The position numbers were made by a program, and so were the translations under genes. From Halobellus ruber (lineage in GTDB: Archaea > Halobacteriota > Halobacteria > Halobacteriales > Haloferacaceae): 64,000 nt of DNA. Under the pieces are notes generated by a model, which saw nothing but the letters and a program-made list of their open reading frames with translations, was not told the DNA's origin and searched no databases. This document shows, piece by piece, positions 7,959 through 17,434 of the stretch. Position 1 is the first letter of the stretch; each line of letters starts with the position of its first letter. The stretch is taken from positions 558,001 through 622,000 of the forward strand of contig NZ_JACKXD010000002.1 of NCBI RefSeq assembly GCF_014212355.1, read 5' to 3'.

Positions 7959-9893
7959 ATGAACCTCACTCTCCTCGCTTTACAACTGCTCAACGGGATC
8001 GCCCTGGGCGTCCTCTATCTGCTCATCGCCTCGGGGCTGTCTGTCATCTTCGGGATGACGGACATCATCAACTTCGGCCACGGGGCGCTGTATATGCTCG
8101 GCGCGTACGTCGGCCTGTCAGTGTTCAACTTCGCGGGCAGTTTCTGGGTCGCGCTGATCGTGGCGCCGCTGATCGTCGGCGTCGTCGGCGGACTCCTCGA
8201 ACGGACGACGCTGCACCGCATCTACGACCGGGATCCGCTGTACCACATCATCCTCACGTTCGGCCTGGCGCTGATGATCGCCGACGCCGTGGAGTTGATC
8301 TGGGGGAAGGGGCCCCAGCAGTTCTCGGCGCCGGAGATCCTCTCGGGAGCGATGGAGTTGGGACCGATCTTCTACCCGCGGTACAAGCTGTTCCTGATCG
8401 TCGCGGGCGCGGCGGTCGCGCTCGGCATCTGGCTCCTGTTCGAGAAGACGGACTTCGGGCTGATCGTCCGTGGCGGCGCACAGAGCCCCGACACGGTCCG
8501 GATTATGGGGGTCAACGTCTCCAATTACTTCACGCTCGTGTTCGTCCTCGCGTCGATCCTGGCGGGGGTCGCGGGCGTGCTCGCGGGGCCGTTCCTCAAC
8601 GTCTCCCCGACGATGGGCGATTCGATCCTGATCGTCGCGTTCATCACCGTCGTCGTCGGCGGACTGGGGAGCTTTCGGGGGTCGGTCGTTGCGGCGCTCC
8701 TCATCGGACTGCTCCAGTCGCTCGGGACCGTGTTTCTGCCACAGCTCACGGGCTTTACCATCTACATCCTGATGATCGGCGTCCTGCTGCTCCGGCCGCA
8801 GGGGCTGCTCGGGGAGTACGAGGTCCGCAGCGAGTCCACGAAGGTGACGTTCAGCGAGATCATCGACCCGGTTCCCGTGACCGACCGGCGCGTGCTCGGC
8901 CTGATCGCCGTGCTCGCGGTGGTCCCGCTGGGGATCGGCACGTTCTATTCCTCCTTTTTCGTGGGCCTGCTCTCCCTGATGTTCATCTGGGCGATCCTGG
9001 CGCTCAGCCTGGATATGGTGATGGGGTATATGGGGCTGCTCTCGTTCGGCCACGCCGCCTTCTTCGGTATCGGCGCCTACGTCACGGGGCTGACCGTGCT
9101 GAACGTCTACAACTCCTTCCTGCTTGCGGCGGCGGTCTCGATCGTGCTCAGCGCCATCGTCGCCTACATCATCGGCGTGATGTCGATCCGGCTCTCCGGG
9201 GTGTTCTTCGCGATGATCACGCTGGCGTTCGCTCAGATGTTCTACCAGCTGGCGCTGACCTGGGACGTCGTGACCGGCGGCAGCGACGGGCTCTCGATCC
9301 CGTCGATGGAGCTTTTCGGACTCGGGCTCGTCAACCTCGGCAACACGGTGATCTTCTACTACGTCTCGTTGCTCGTCGCGGTCGGCGTCTACGCCGGCGC
9401 AGTGCGGTTCCTCGACTCGCCGTTCGGCCGGATCGTCACCGCGATCCGCGAAAGCGAGCGGCGGGTCTCCTTTCTCGGATACGATACGAACACGTTCAAG
9501 CGCCGCGCGTTCGCCATCTCGGGCGCGATCGGCGGGCTCGCGGGGGCGCTGCTCGCGGCCTACCAGACGTTCGTCAGCCCCTCGACCCTGTTCTGGGTCG
9601 TCTCCGGCGACGTCGTCATCGCGATGATGTTCGGCGGGATGGGCACCCTGTTCGGGCCGATGATCGGGGGTGCGGCGTTCGTTGCGCTCAGCGAGATCCT
9701 CTCGTCGTACACCGACCAGTGGCGGTTCGTGCTCGGACTGCTGCTCGTGCTGACGATCATGGCCGCGCCGCGCGGGCTGGTCACGGTGTATCAGTCGCTG
9801 ATCGAGCGGCTCCGCGACCGGGCGGGATCCGGCGGCGGCCCCACGGCCGCCCCGGAGCAGACGCCCGCCCGCGACGGGGGTGAGCCCGAATGA
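7959..9893 (+). CDS. ABC importer permease, LivH-LivM fusion
   Basis: Integral membrane protein of 644 residues, about twice the normal permease length. Residues 1 to about 295 are a LivH domain (IASGLSVIFGMTDIINFGHG near the start). Residues about 310 to 620 are a LivM domain (YMGLLSFGHAAFFGIGAYV, then AIRESERRVSFLGYD). Bacteria usually encode these as two proteins. The ATG follows GGA of taaGGAatg three bases after the lipoprotein stop, and the end overlaps the next ATPase by four bases. The C-terminal tail after residue 620 is Gly/Pro/Ala-rich. Confidence 0.93.
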   Translation: MNLTLLALQLLNGIALGVLYLLIASGLSVIFGMTDIINFGHGALYMLGAYVGLSVFNFAGSFWVALIVAPLIVGVVGGLLERTTLHRIYDRDPLYHIILTFGLALMIADAVELIWGKGPQQFSAPEILSGAMELGPIFYPRYKLFLIVAGAAVALGIWLLFEKTDFGLIVRGGAQSPDTVRIMGVNVSNYFTLVFVLASILAGVAGVLAGPFLNVSPTMGDSILIVAFITVVVGGLGSFRGSVVAALLIGLLQSLGTVFLPQLTGFTIYILMIGVLLLRPQGLLGEYEVRSESTKVTFSEIIDPVPVTDRRVLGLIAVLAVVPLGIGTFYSSFFVGLLSLMFIWAILALSLDMVMGYMGLLSFGHAAFFGIGAYVTGLTVLNVYNSFLLAAAVSIVLSAIVAYIIGVMSIRLSGVFFAMITLAFAQMFYQLALTWDVVTGGSDGLSIPSMELFGLGLVNLGNTVIFYYVSLLVAVGVYAGAVRFLDSPFGRIVTAIRESERRVSFLGYDTNTFKRRAFAISGAIGGLAGALLAAYQTFVSPSTLFWVVSGDVVIAMMFGGMGTLFGPMIGGAAFVALSEILSSYTDQWRFVLGLLLVLTIMAAPRGLVTVYQSLIERLRDRAGSGGGPTAAPEQTPARDGGEPE

Positions 9894-10645
9894 GCGCCAT
9901 CCTCGAGACCGACGGGCTGACGAAGCGGTTCGCCAGCCTCGTCGCGAACGACGACATCGACCTCGCGGTCGAGGACGGGTCGACGCACTCTGTCATCGGG
10001 CCGAACGGCGCCGGCAAGTCAACGCTTTTCAACGTCATCACCGGAATGTTGGAGCCGACGGAGGGCACGGTGACGTTCAACGGCGACGACATCACCGGCC
10101 TGCCGCCGCACAAGGTGGCCCGTCACGGGCTCGCGCGGTCGTTCCAGATCACGGACGTCTTCGACGGGCTGACCGCCCTCGAGAACGTCCGGATCGCGGC
10201 ACAGTACGGGGAGGCCGGCGCCGGGTCGATGTGGCGGTCGGCCGACCGCCTCGCGGCGCCCGAGGAACGGGCGGACGGGATCTTAGAGGACATCGGGCTG
10301 GCCGACCGGGCCGAACAGCGGGCGAGCGAGTTCGCCTACGGTGACCGCAGGAAACTGGAGATCGGGATCACGATGGCGACCGACCCCGACCTCCTGATGC
10401 TCGACGAGCCGACCGCCGGGATGGGTCGGGAAGACACCGTCTCGACCATCCAGCTCGTCCAGCGACTTTCCGAGGAACGCGGGTTCACACTCATGTTGAT
10501 CGAACACGACCTCGAGATCGTGATGAGCATCTCCGATACGATCACCGTCCTCCAGGGCGGCGCGGTCATCTCCGAGGGGTCGCCCGAGGAGGTCAGCGCC
10601 GACGAGGAGGTTCAGCGGGCCTATCTGGGAGGTGCGGAGCTGTGA
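9890..10645 (+). CDS. livG: ABC importer ATPase, LivG type
   Basis: Cytoplasmic ATPase subunit of the importer. The 251-residue protein shows Walker A GPNGAGKST near residue 38, Q-loop SFQITDVF, Walker B LLMLDEPTAGM and the H-loop LMLIEHDLEIVM. The signature region is unusually written as EFAYGDRRKLEIGI, as expected for the LivG branch (YGxxRxLEI). It overlaps the permease by four bases (ATGA) and the next ATPase in the same way, so the operon is translationally coupled. Confidence 0.93.
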   Translation: MSAILETDGLTKRFASLVANDDIDLAVEDGSTHSVIGPNGAGKSTLFNVITGMLEPTEGTVTFNGDDITGLPPHKVARHGLARSFQITDVFDGLTALENVRIAAQYGEAGAGSMWRSADRLAAPEERADGILEDIGLADRAEQRASEFAYGDRRKLEIGITMATDPDLLMLDEPTAGMGREDTVSTIQLVQRLSEERGFTLMLIEHDLEIVMSISDTITVLQGGAVISEGSPEEVSADEEVQRAYLGGAEL

Positions 10646-11376
10646 GCGACCGCCTGCTCGACGTCGACGGCATCGACGCCGCCTACGGCCAAAGCCGGAT
10701 CCTCAGGGACCTCTCGTTGTCGGTCGACCGCGGCGAGGTCGTCTCCCTGGTCGGGCGCAACGGGGCCGGCAAGACCACGACCCTGCGGGCGATCCTCGGC
10801 ATCCTCACGCCCACCGCGGGCACGATCACCTTCGACGGCGAGGACATCACCGGGTACCCCGACTACGAGACCGTGAACCGGGGGATCCGGTACGTGCCCG
10901 AGGAACGGCAGGCGTTCCCGGACCTCACCGTCGACGAGAACCTCCGGATGGGTCAGCTCAAAAGCGGCGGCGAGGGGACGCTCAGCCTCGATGAGGTGTT
11001 CGAGCTGTTCCCCCGGCTGGCCGACCGGCGCTCCTACAACGGGTCGCATCTCAGCGGCGGCGAACAGCAGATGCTGGTCATCGCACGGGCGCTCCTCGGC
11101 CGGACGAAACTTCTCCTGTTGGACGAACCCACCGAGGGGCTGGCGCCGCAGATCGTCGAGGACGTCATCGAGGTGGTCGAGACGATCAGCGAGGAGGGCG
11201 TCACGATCCTGCTCGTCGAGCAGAACGTCAGGGCCGCGATGGCGGTCGCCGACCGCCACTACGTCATCAACAAGGGACAGAACGTCTTCGACGGGACGAC
11301 CCCGGAGCTCCGGGAGGCGGAGGACGTGATGGAGAGGCACCTCGGCGTCGGCGCCGGGATGAACCTCTCGGTGTAG
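10642..11376 (+). CDS. livF: ABC importer ATPase, LivF type
   Basis: Second ATPase of the importer, 244 residues. It starts with GTG overlapping the livG stop. Motifs are Walker A GRNGAGKTT, the LivF-specific RYVPEERQAFPDLTV segment, signature LSGGEQQML, Walker B LLLLDEPTEGLAP and H-loop ILLVEQNV. It ends the transporter operon. A separate promoter-like sequence precedes the CoA ligase 90 bases downstream. Confidence 0.93.
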   Translation: MSDRLLDVDGIDAAYGQSRILRDLSLSVDRGEVVSLVGRNGAGKTTTLRAILGILTPTAGTITFDGEDITGYPDYETVNRGIRYVPEERQAFPDLTVDENLRMGQLKSGGEGTLSLDEVFELFPRLADRRSYNGSHLSGGEQQMLVIARALLGRTKLLLLDEPTEGLAPQIVEDVIEVVETISEEGVTILLVEQNVRAAMAVADRHYVINKGQNVFDGTTPELREAEDVMERHLGVGAGMNLSV

Positions 11377-11465
11377 GGGGGAGTCGCCGAGGGCGTTCAC
11401 GGCGTCCGCCCGGACCGCCGGCGAAGCATTAAGGTGGGATGCGGTTGACCGTTCGCTTGGTAATT

Positions 11466-12980
11466 ATGAACATCGTTAACAGGCTCCGCTTCGTTGCCGA
11501 CGCGTACGCTGACACGCCCGCGGTCGTCACTGTCGAGGAGGAGGTCACCTACGGCGACCTCTACGACCGGGTGGACCGGTACGCGGCGGCGCTGGGCGAC
11601 CTGGGGATCGGCGTCGACGACCGGTTCGCGCTGCTGATGGGCAACTCCACGCGGATGCTCTCGCTCATCCTGGCGGGGTGGCAGGTCGGTGCGACCGCCG
11701 CGCCCGTAAACGTTCGGCTCGGCGACGACACGATCGAGTTCCTCGTCGACGACGCCGAGGCAGGGACCGTCGTGGTCGACGAATCCAGGGGGGACCTGCA
11801 ATCGGTCGCCCGGGGGATCGACGGGGTCGACGCGCTCACCTCCGGGCCGGACGGCGACGTCGAATCCCACCTGCCCGAATCGGCGGATCCGGGCGTGACC
11901 CCGCGGCTCGACGACGAGCTCGCGCTCCTGCTCCATACCGCCGGAACCACCGGCCGGCCGAAGTGGGTCAAACACACGAACCACACCCTCTCGGGGAGCG
12001 TCGGCGTCGCGGTCGGCCGGAAGATCGGCCCCGAGGACCGCAACCTGCATTACTTCCCGTTTTACCACTCCGGCGGGATCGATATGACGCTCAGTCGCCT
12101 CTCCTGCGGCGGGACGGTGGTCGTCGGCAGCGGGTGGGACCCCGGCGAGGCGCTGGAACTCGTCGAACGGGAGTCGGTGATGGGAATGGATCTGGTACCG
12201 CAGATGGGCTACGAGTTCGTCCATCACGACGACGTCGACGAGTACGACCTGAGTAGCCTGGAGTACATCTTCGTCGGCGCCGACACCGTCTCCGAGGAGC
12301 TGGCTGCGGAGTTCCGCGACCTCGGCGCCCAGCCGGTCCAGGCGTACGGGCTCACCGAGACGATGGCGGTGATCGCCATCACCGAGTTCGGCGACGCCGA
12401 CGCGCCGCTGGACTCAACCGGGAAAGTGATCGGCGACCTCGCGGACGCGAAGATCGTCGATCCCGATTCCGGCGCGGAACTGCCGGTCGGCGAGATCGGC
12501 GAGATTATGCTCACCGGCGACAAGCTCACGCCCGGCTACCACAACCGTCCGGAGCGCGAGGCGGAGGTCTTCGAAGAGGGGTGGATCCACACCGAGGACC
12601 TGGGGATGTTCGACGACGAGGGCTACCTCCACATCACGGGCCGGCTGGACAATATGCTGATCGTCGGCGGCGAGAACGTCTACCCCACCGACGTCGAGGA
12701 GACGCTGAAGCAACACCCCGCAGTCTCACAGGCGGTGGTGGTCTCGATCCCCGACGAGCGGAAATCGGAGGTGCCGGTCGCAAACGTCGTGCTCGAAGAC
12801 GGCGAGGAGCTCTCCGAGGAGGAACTGAAGGAGTGGTTCATCGAGACCGACGCCGCGTTCAAACACCCGCGACACGTCCGGTTCGTGGAACAACTGCCGA
12901 CGACGCCGATCGGGAAGATCGACCGGGTGAGCATCACCGAAGCAGTCGAGTCGGAGGTCGGCAGCGGCGTCGGGGAGTGA
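11466..12980 (+). CDS. acyl-CoA ligase, AMP-forming (ANL superfamily), paralogue 2
   Basis: A 504-residue acyl-CoA ligase. The nucleotide loop is LHTAGTTGRPKWV with the standard Lys, followed by QAYGLTETMAV, GRLDNMLIVGGENVYP and C-terminal TTPIGKIDRV. ATG 11466 is chosen because it gives the family-typical start MNIVNRLRF; an AT-rich element (GCATTAAGG, about 11425-11433) precedes it. Long stretches match the ligase at 5026-6600, so the two arose by duplication on either side of the importer. It probably traps the imported acid as a thioester for beta-oxidation. Confidence 0.92.
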   Translation: MNIVNRLRFVADAYADTPAVVTVEEEVTYGDLYDRVDRYAAALGDLGIGVDDRFALLMGNSTRMLSLILAGWQVGATAAPVNVRLGDDTIEFLVDDAEAGTVVVDESRGDLQSVARGIDGVDALTSGPDGDVESHLPESADPGVTPRLDDELALLLHTAGTTGRPKWVKHTNHTLSGSVGVAVGRKIGPEDRNLHYFPFYHSGGIDMTLSRLSCGGTVVVGSGWDPGEALELVERESVMGMDLVPQMGYEFVHHDDVDEYDLSSLEYIFVGADTVSEELAAEFRDLGAQPVQAYGLTETMAVIAITEFGDADAPLDSTGKVIGDLADAKIVDPDSGAELPVGEIGEIMLTGDKLTPGYHNRPEREAEVFEEGWIHTEDLGMFDDEGYLHITGRLDNMLIVGGENVYPTDVEETLKQHPAVSQAVVVSIPDERKSEVPVANVVLEDGEELSEEELKEWFIETDAAFKHPRHVRFVEQLPTTPIGKIDRVSITEAVESEVGSGVGE

Positions 12981-13017
12981 TCCGATTCGGAACGGCAGAA
13001 CACCGCGGGGACCCGTC

Positions 13018-13788
13018 TCAGACCCACTCGGGCTCGCGGTCCTCGCGGAGGGCCGCCATCGCCTCCTCGAAGTCCTCGGAGCTCATCGACTCCCGCTGGA
13101 GCTTCATATAGAGGTCCATGAACTCCTCGTAGTTGTGGTCGAAGGCCGCGTTGGTGGCGTGTTTCGTGTTCCGCCCGCCCAGGGAGTTGCCGGCCATATA
13201 GTCCTCGATGATCTCGTCGAGCTCCTCGTGGCGGGTCTCCTCGTCGACGAGGTGGTCGACGAGCCCGATCCGGCGGGCCTCCTCGCCGTCGATGTGGTTT
13301 CCGAGCGTGTTCATCTTCATCGCACGGCCCAGCCCGATGTACCGGGGGAGCCGCCAGGTGCCGAGCCCGGGGAGGATGCTCTCCTCGATCGCGGTCAGGC
13401 CGAGTTCGGCGTCCGGCGTACACACCCGGATGTCGCTCGCCAGAGCGATCTGCAGCCCGCCGCCGATGGCGTAGCCGTGGATCAGCGAGATCACAAGCGC
13501 GTCCATCGTCTCGAAGCGTCGGAGCCCGTTCTCCCACGGCGGCATCATCTCGATGTCGATGTTGTCCTTCGGGAGTTCCTTGAGGTCGATCCCGGCAGAG
13601 AACGCCCGTCCGGCGCCCTCGATGACGACGAGTCGGACGTCCTTGTCGCCGTCCAGCAGTTGCGAGACCGCATCGAGGTCGCGCGCCATCTCGTGGCTGT
13701 TCGCGTTGAGGCGTTCCGGCCGGTTGAGCGTCACCGTAGCGATCCTCCCGTCCTTCTCGACTTTGACAGTGTCTAGTTCGGCTTCCAT
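13018..13788 (-). CDS. enoyl-CoA hydratase/isomerase family protein
   Basis: Crotonase-fold enzyme acting on an acyl-CoA, most likely hydrating an enoyl-CoA in beta-oxidation or aromatic side-chain degradation. Oxyanion-hole segments are AGRAFSAGIDLKEL and GYAIGGGLQIALASD; a Glu occurs in AIEESILPGLGTWRLPR at the place of the catalytic Glu. ATG 13788 is preferred over GTG 13812 because GGAGAG (13795-13800) lies just upstream as a Shine-Dalgarno. It converges on the CoA ligase, which probably supplies its substrate pool. Exact substrate unknown. Confidence 0.88.
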   Translation of the reverse strand: MEAELDTVKVEKDGRIATVTLNRPERLNANSHEMARDLDAVSQLLDGDKDVRLVVIEGAGRAFSAGIDLKELPKDNIDIEMMPPWENGLRRFETMDALVISLIHGYAIGGGLQIALASDIRVCTPDAELGLTAIEESILPGLGTWRLPRYIGLGRAMKMNTLGNHIDGEEARRIGLVDHLVDEETRHEELDEIIEDYMAGNSLGGRNTKHATNAAFDHNYEEFMDLYMKLQRESMSSEDFEEAMAALREDREPEWV

Positions 13789-13887
13789 AGCTGGCTCTCC
13801 AGGAAGATTCACATAACCATTGTTAAATCTTCGGGTGGATCTATTACCCGGCGAAACGGCTAAGACCGATCGTTCGCACCAAAAGGT

Positions 13888-14397
13888 ATGTCATCGGATT
13901 CCGTCGCCACCTTCGAACGGCGCGCCGCCGACCGGCGGGCGACCGTCGAGCGCACCACCGTCCCGGAGTTCGACCGGGCCCTCGCCGACTGTCTCGCCGA
14001 GCCGGCGGTGGGCGTCCCGCTGCCGTTCGACGGGGTTTCGCTCGCGAACCATCCCGTGGAAATCGACCCCTCACCGGCCACACTCGAGGCGGCCGCGACG
14101 GGCGTCACGCCGGTCGGCCCGGCGGTCGCGGAGTACGGCAGCGTCGTCGTCCCCTCGGACGAACGCGGGGCGGAGGCGATCAGCCTCTACCCCGAGACCC
14201 ACGTCGCCGTCCTCGCCGCCAGCGACGTCCACGCGTCGCTCTCGACGGCCCTCGCGGAGGTAGGCGAAGAGATCGCCGCGGGGCTTTCGAGCGCCGTGTT
14301 CGCCACCGGACCGAGCGCGACCGCGGACATGGGGGCACCGGTCTACGGCGTCCACGGCCCGGCCGAACTGCGGATCCTCCTCCTGGAGGACCGGTGA
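13888..14397 (+). CDS. lutC: LUD domain protein, lactate utilisation LutC type
   Basis: A 169-residue LUD (lactate utilisation) domain protein, the smallest component of the LutABC type L-lactate oxidation system. Typical are VGPAVAEYGSVVVPSDE, the acidic LYPETHVAVL stretch and the C-terminal HGPAELRILLLED, where LutC proteins end with a conserved HGP motif. It is one base from the lutB-lutA fusion, so the two are one operon. Assignment rests on the family and the neighbour. Confidence 0.88.
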   Translation: MSSDSVATFERRAADRRATVERTTVPEFDRALADCLAEPAVGVPLPFDGVSLANHPVEIDPSPATLEAAATGVTPVGPAVAEYGSVVVPSDERGAEAISLYPETHVAVLAASDVHASLSTALAEVGEEIAAGLSSAVFATGPSATADMGAPVYGVHGPAELRILLLEDR

Positions 14398-14398
14398 G

Positions 14399-16636
14399 AT
14401 GAGCGAGGAGCGACCCCGCTCCCGCGCCGGAACCGCGGCCCGACTCCGGGAGCTTCTGGACACCGAGGGCGCGGCGGTCGAGGAGAACGTCTCGACGTTC
14501 AACGCGGGTCGATACCGGCGGTACGCCGAGATGGACGCCACCGAGGAGTACCGCGAGGAAGCCCGTCGGATCAAGGAGGAGGCGATAGAGCGGCTGCCGG
14601 AACTCGTCGAGGCGCTGACCGAACAGGTGGAGGAAAACGGGGGAACCGTGTACCTGGCCGACGACGCCGCCGACGCCCGCGAGTACGTCCGCAAAGTCGC
14701 CGCCGACCGCGACGCGGAGTCGGTGGTCAAGAGCAAGACGATGACCAGCGAGGAGGTCCACCTCAACGCCGGCCTGGAAGCCGACGGGATCGACGTCACC
14801 GAGACCGACCTCGCGGAGTTCGTCCTCCAACTCGCCGAGGAGGAGCCGAGCCACATCGTCGCCCCCGCGATCCACAAGTCCCGCTCGGAGATCGCGGCCC
14901 TCTTTTCGCGGACCTTCGACCTCGACGAGCCGCTCGAAACCCCCGAGGAGCTGACCCGGTTCGCCCGCGAGCGACTGCTCGAACGGGTCACGGAGGCCGA
15001 CATCGGGATCACCGGCGCGAACTTCCTGACCGCCGACACCGGGACGCTGGCGCTCGTCACGAACGAGGGCAACGCCCGAAAGTGTGCGGTAACGCCCGAC
15101 ACCCACGTCGCGATCGCCGGCGTCGAGAAGATCGTCCCCTCGATGGCCGACCTCGCGCCGTTTTTGGAGCTCATCGGCCCCGCGGGGGCGGGCCAGGACA
15201 TCACCGCCTACGTGTCGCTTCTCACGCCGCCGGTCGAGACGCCCGCGATCGACTTCGAGGCGCCCGGGACGGCCGGGTTCGGCGACCCCGACGACCGGGA
15301 GTTCCACCTGGTGTTGCTGGACAACGGCCGAACGGCGATGCGCGAGGACGACGACCTCCGGGAGACGCTGTACTGCGTCCGGTGTGGGGCCTGTGCGAAC
15401 TCGTGTGCGAACTTCCAGCAGGTCGGCGGCCACGCGTTCGGCGGCGAGACGTACTCCGGGGGGATCGCCACCGGGTGGGAGGCGGGGATCGGCGGCCCCG
15501 AGGCCGCCGCCGAGTTCAACGACCTCTGTACGGGCTGTTCCCGATGCGTCGACGCCTGCCCGGTGAAGATCGACATCCCGTGGATCAACACGGTCGTCCG
15601 CGACCGGCTCAATCGGGGCGAAGAGCCGGGGCGCTTCGACTTCCTCGTAGAGGGACTCACCCCGGACGCGGAGCCGGCAGGGCTGGACCTCGGAAAGCGG
15701 CTGTTCGGAAACTTCGGGACGCTGGCGAAGTGGGGGAGTCGGACGGCACCGGTCGCGAACGCGCTCGCTGCGTCGTCGGTGGCCCGCGCGGCCTTGGAAC
15801 GGGTGGCCGGCGTCGACCGCCGGCGCGACCTCCCGCGGTTCGACCCGGAGCCGCTGACGGAGTGGTTCCGCTCCAGACCGGACGCGGGCCCGGCCGACCC
15901 GACCCGTGAGGCGGTACTCTATCCCGACGTGTACACCAACTACGTCGCAACCGGGCGGGGGAAAGCCGCGGTCCGGACCCTGGAAGCGCTCGGTGTCGAC
16001 GTCACGGTCCCGAACGTCGGCGCGAGCGGCCGCGCCCCCCTCTCACAGGGGATGGTCGCGACCGCGACGGACCGCGCGGAGACGGTCGCCGACGCGCTCT
16101 CCCCCGAGATCGAGGCCGGGCGGGACGTGGTCGTCGTGGAGCCGAGCGACCTTGCGCTGTTCCGCCGGGAGTACGGAAAGCTGCTCGACGACGACCGCGC
16201 GGAGATGATCTCCGAACACAGCTACGAACTCTTCGAGTACGTGTTCGGACTGCTCGAAAAGGGCGCCGACCCCGACGCCCTCGGGTCGCCGGCCGACGGC
16301 GACGCGGAGGTCGCCTACCACAGCCACTGCCAGCAGCGCACCCTCGACCTCGAAGCGGGGACGGTCTCGGTCCTCGAAACCTGCGGGTACGACGTCGAAA
16401 CGTCCGACGTCGAATGCTGTGGGATGGCTGGTAGTTTCGGATACAAGTCGGATTACTACGAGTTGAGTATGGCCGTCGGCGAGAGGCTCGAATCGCAGTT
16501 CACCGAGCCGGAGACCGAGGGCCGTCGGGTCGTCGCAAGCGGGGTCTCGTGCGTCGAACAGCTCGATTCGCTGCTCGAACGACCCGCATCACACCCGGTC
16601 CACCTCGTCGATCCCGGCGGCGGAACCGACCCATAA
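14399..16636 (+). CDS. LutB-LutA fusion: LUD domain, 4Fe-4S ferredoxin and Cys-rich (CCG) domains
   Basis: A 745-residue protein joining two normally separate lactate-oxidation subunits. Residues about 70-310 are the LUD domain of LutB (KSKTMTSEEVHLNAGLE, GANFLTADTGTLALVTNEGN). Residues about 323-390 hold two 4Fe-4S clusters (CVRCGACANSC and CTGCSRCVDACPVK). Residues about 500-735 are LutA-like CCG domains (YPDVYTNYV, HSHCQQRT and DVECCGMAGSFGYKSDYYE). The CCG half resembles the C-terminal parts of the two GlcD-GlcF fusions in this window. It is expected to act in the cytoplasm as an electron-transfer unit for L-lactate oxidation; the substrate is inferred from the family. Confidence 0.9.
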   Translation: MSEERPRSRAGTAARLRELLDTEGAAVEENVSTFNAGRYRRYAEMDATEEYREEARRIKEEAIERLPELVEALTEQVEENGGTVYLADDAADAREYVRKVAADRDAESVVKSKTMTSEEVHLNAGLEADGIDVTETDLAEFVLQLAEEEPSHIVAPAIHKSRSEIAALFSRTFDLDEPLETPEELTRFARERLLERVTEADIGITGANFLTADTGTLALVTNEGNARKCAVTPDTHVAIAGVEKIVPSMADLAPFLELIGPAGAGQDITAYVSLLTPPVETPAIDFEAPGTAGFGDPDDREFHLVLLDNGRTAMREDDDLRETLYCVRCGACANSCANFQQVGGHAFGGETYSGGIATGWEAGIGGPEAAAEFNDLCTGCSRCVDACPVKIDIPWINTVVRDRLNRGEEPGRFDFLVEGLTPDAEPAGLDLGKRLFGNFGTLAKWGSRTAPVANALAASSVARAALERVAGVDRRRDLPRFDPEPLTEWFRSRPDAGPADPTREAVLYPDVYTNYVATGRGKAAVRTLEALGVDVTVPNVGASGRAPLSQGMVATATDRAETVADALSPEIEAGRDVVVVEPSDLALFRREYGKLLDDDRAEMISEHSYELFEYVFGLLEKGADPDALGSPADGDAEVAYHSHCQQRTLDLEAGTVSVLETCGYDVETSDVECCGMAGSFGYKSDYYELSMAVGERLESQFTEPETEGRRVVASGVSCVEQLDSLLERPASHPVHLVDPGGGTDP

Positions 16637-16814
16637 GCGCCAGCGGTGGTTTCGACGGTTCCCTAATATAATATTTCGTATAGTAACGTAAAGAATATAC
16701 TTTATCGTCGAAGCGGACCCAAACCGGGTTGCTCACGACCAGGTGGCGTCCCTCCTGGCGGCGTTCGTCGTGGCTCCCGGGAGGCTTATTCCGTCGGTCC
16801 CCGAGAGGGTCCGT

Positions 16815-17318
16815 ATGGAACGAGAGGTTATGGGGGCGTCGCCGTCGGTGGCGGATTCGGCGTTCGTCTCGGAGATGGCCTACCTCGTCGGCGACGTCGA
16901 CGTGGGGGCGGACGCGAGCCTCTGGCCGTTCGTCTGTCTGCGCGGGGACATCCGCGACACCGTCGTCGGGGAGGCGACGAACGTCCAGGAGTTCTCGATG
17001 CTCCACGGCTCTCACATCGGCGACCGCGTCACCGTCGGCCACAACGTCGTCATCGACCACGCCGTCGTCGGCGACGACGCGTTGATCGGGATGTCGAGTA
17101 CGATCCAGTTCGACGCCACGGTGGAGTCGAACTCGCTCGTGGCCGCCGGTTCCCTCGTCACCGAGGACACCGTGGTCCCGGAAGGACACCTCGCATACGG
17201 CGTTCCCGCCGAAACCAGGGAACTCACCCCCGAGCAGGCGGCCGTGATCGAGGACACGGTCGAACATTACCGGGAGAACCGGCGCCGATACAAGAAGGCC
17301 GGGGGGCTGGAGCAGTAG
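16815..17318 (+). CDS. gamma carbonic anhydrase family protein (left-handed beta helix)
   Basis: A 167-residue hexapeptide-repeat protein. It contains the family core LRGDIRDTVVGEATNVQE, then the three His positions that bind metal in gamma carbonic anhydrases: LHGSH, VGHNV and IDHAVV. The C-terminal helix is present (ERRYKKAGG-like: NRRRYKKAGG). ATG 16815 is chosen because upstream in-frame codons show no family similarity and CTTATT at about 16784-16789 could be the TATA element. The protein probably hydrates CO2 or acts as a related zinc/iron enzyme; many members have no measured activity. Confidence 0.88.
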   Translation: MEREVMGASPSVADSAFVSEMAYLVGDVDVGADASLWPFVCLRGDIRDTVVGEATNVQEFSMLHGSHIGDRVTVGHNVVIDHAVVGDDALIGMSSTIQFDATVESNSLVAAGSLVTEDTVVPEGHLAYGVPAETRELTPEQAAVIEDTVEHYRENRRRYKKAGGLEQ

Positions 17319-17434
17319 CCGTCGGACCTGCCCCATCCGGCACCTGTCACCGAGTACACCGCCCGAACCTCCCGTTATCAATAGTCGAAACGGAAACCAA
17401 CATTAAAAAACGGGTATCCGTTACACAGACACAT

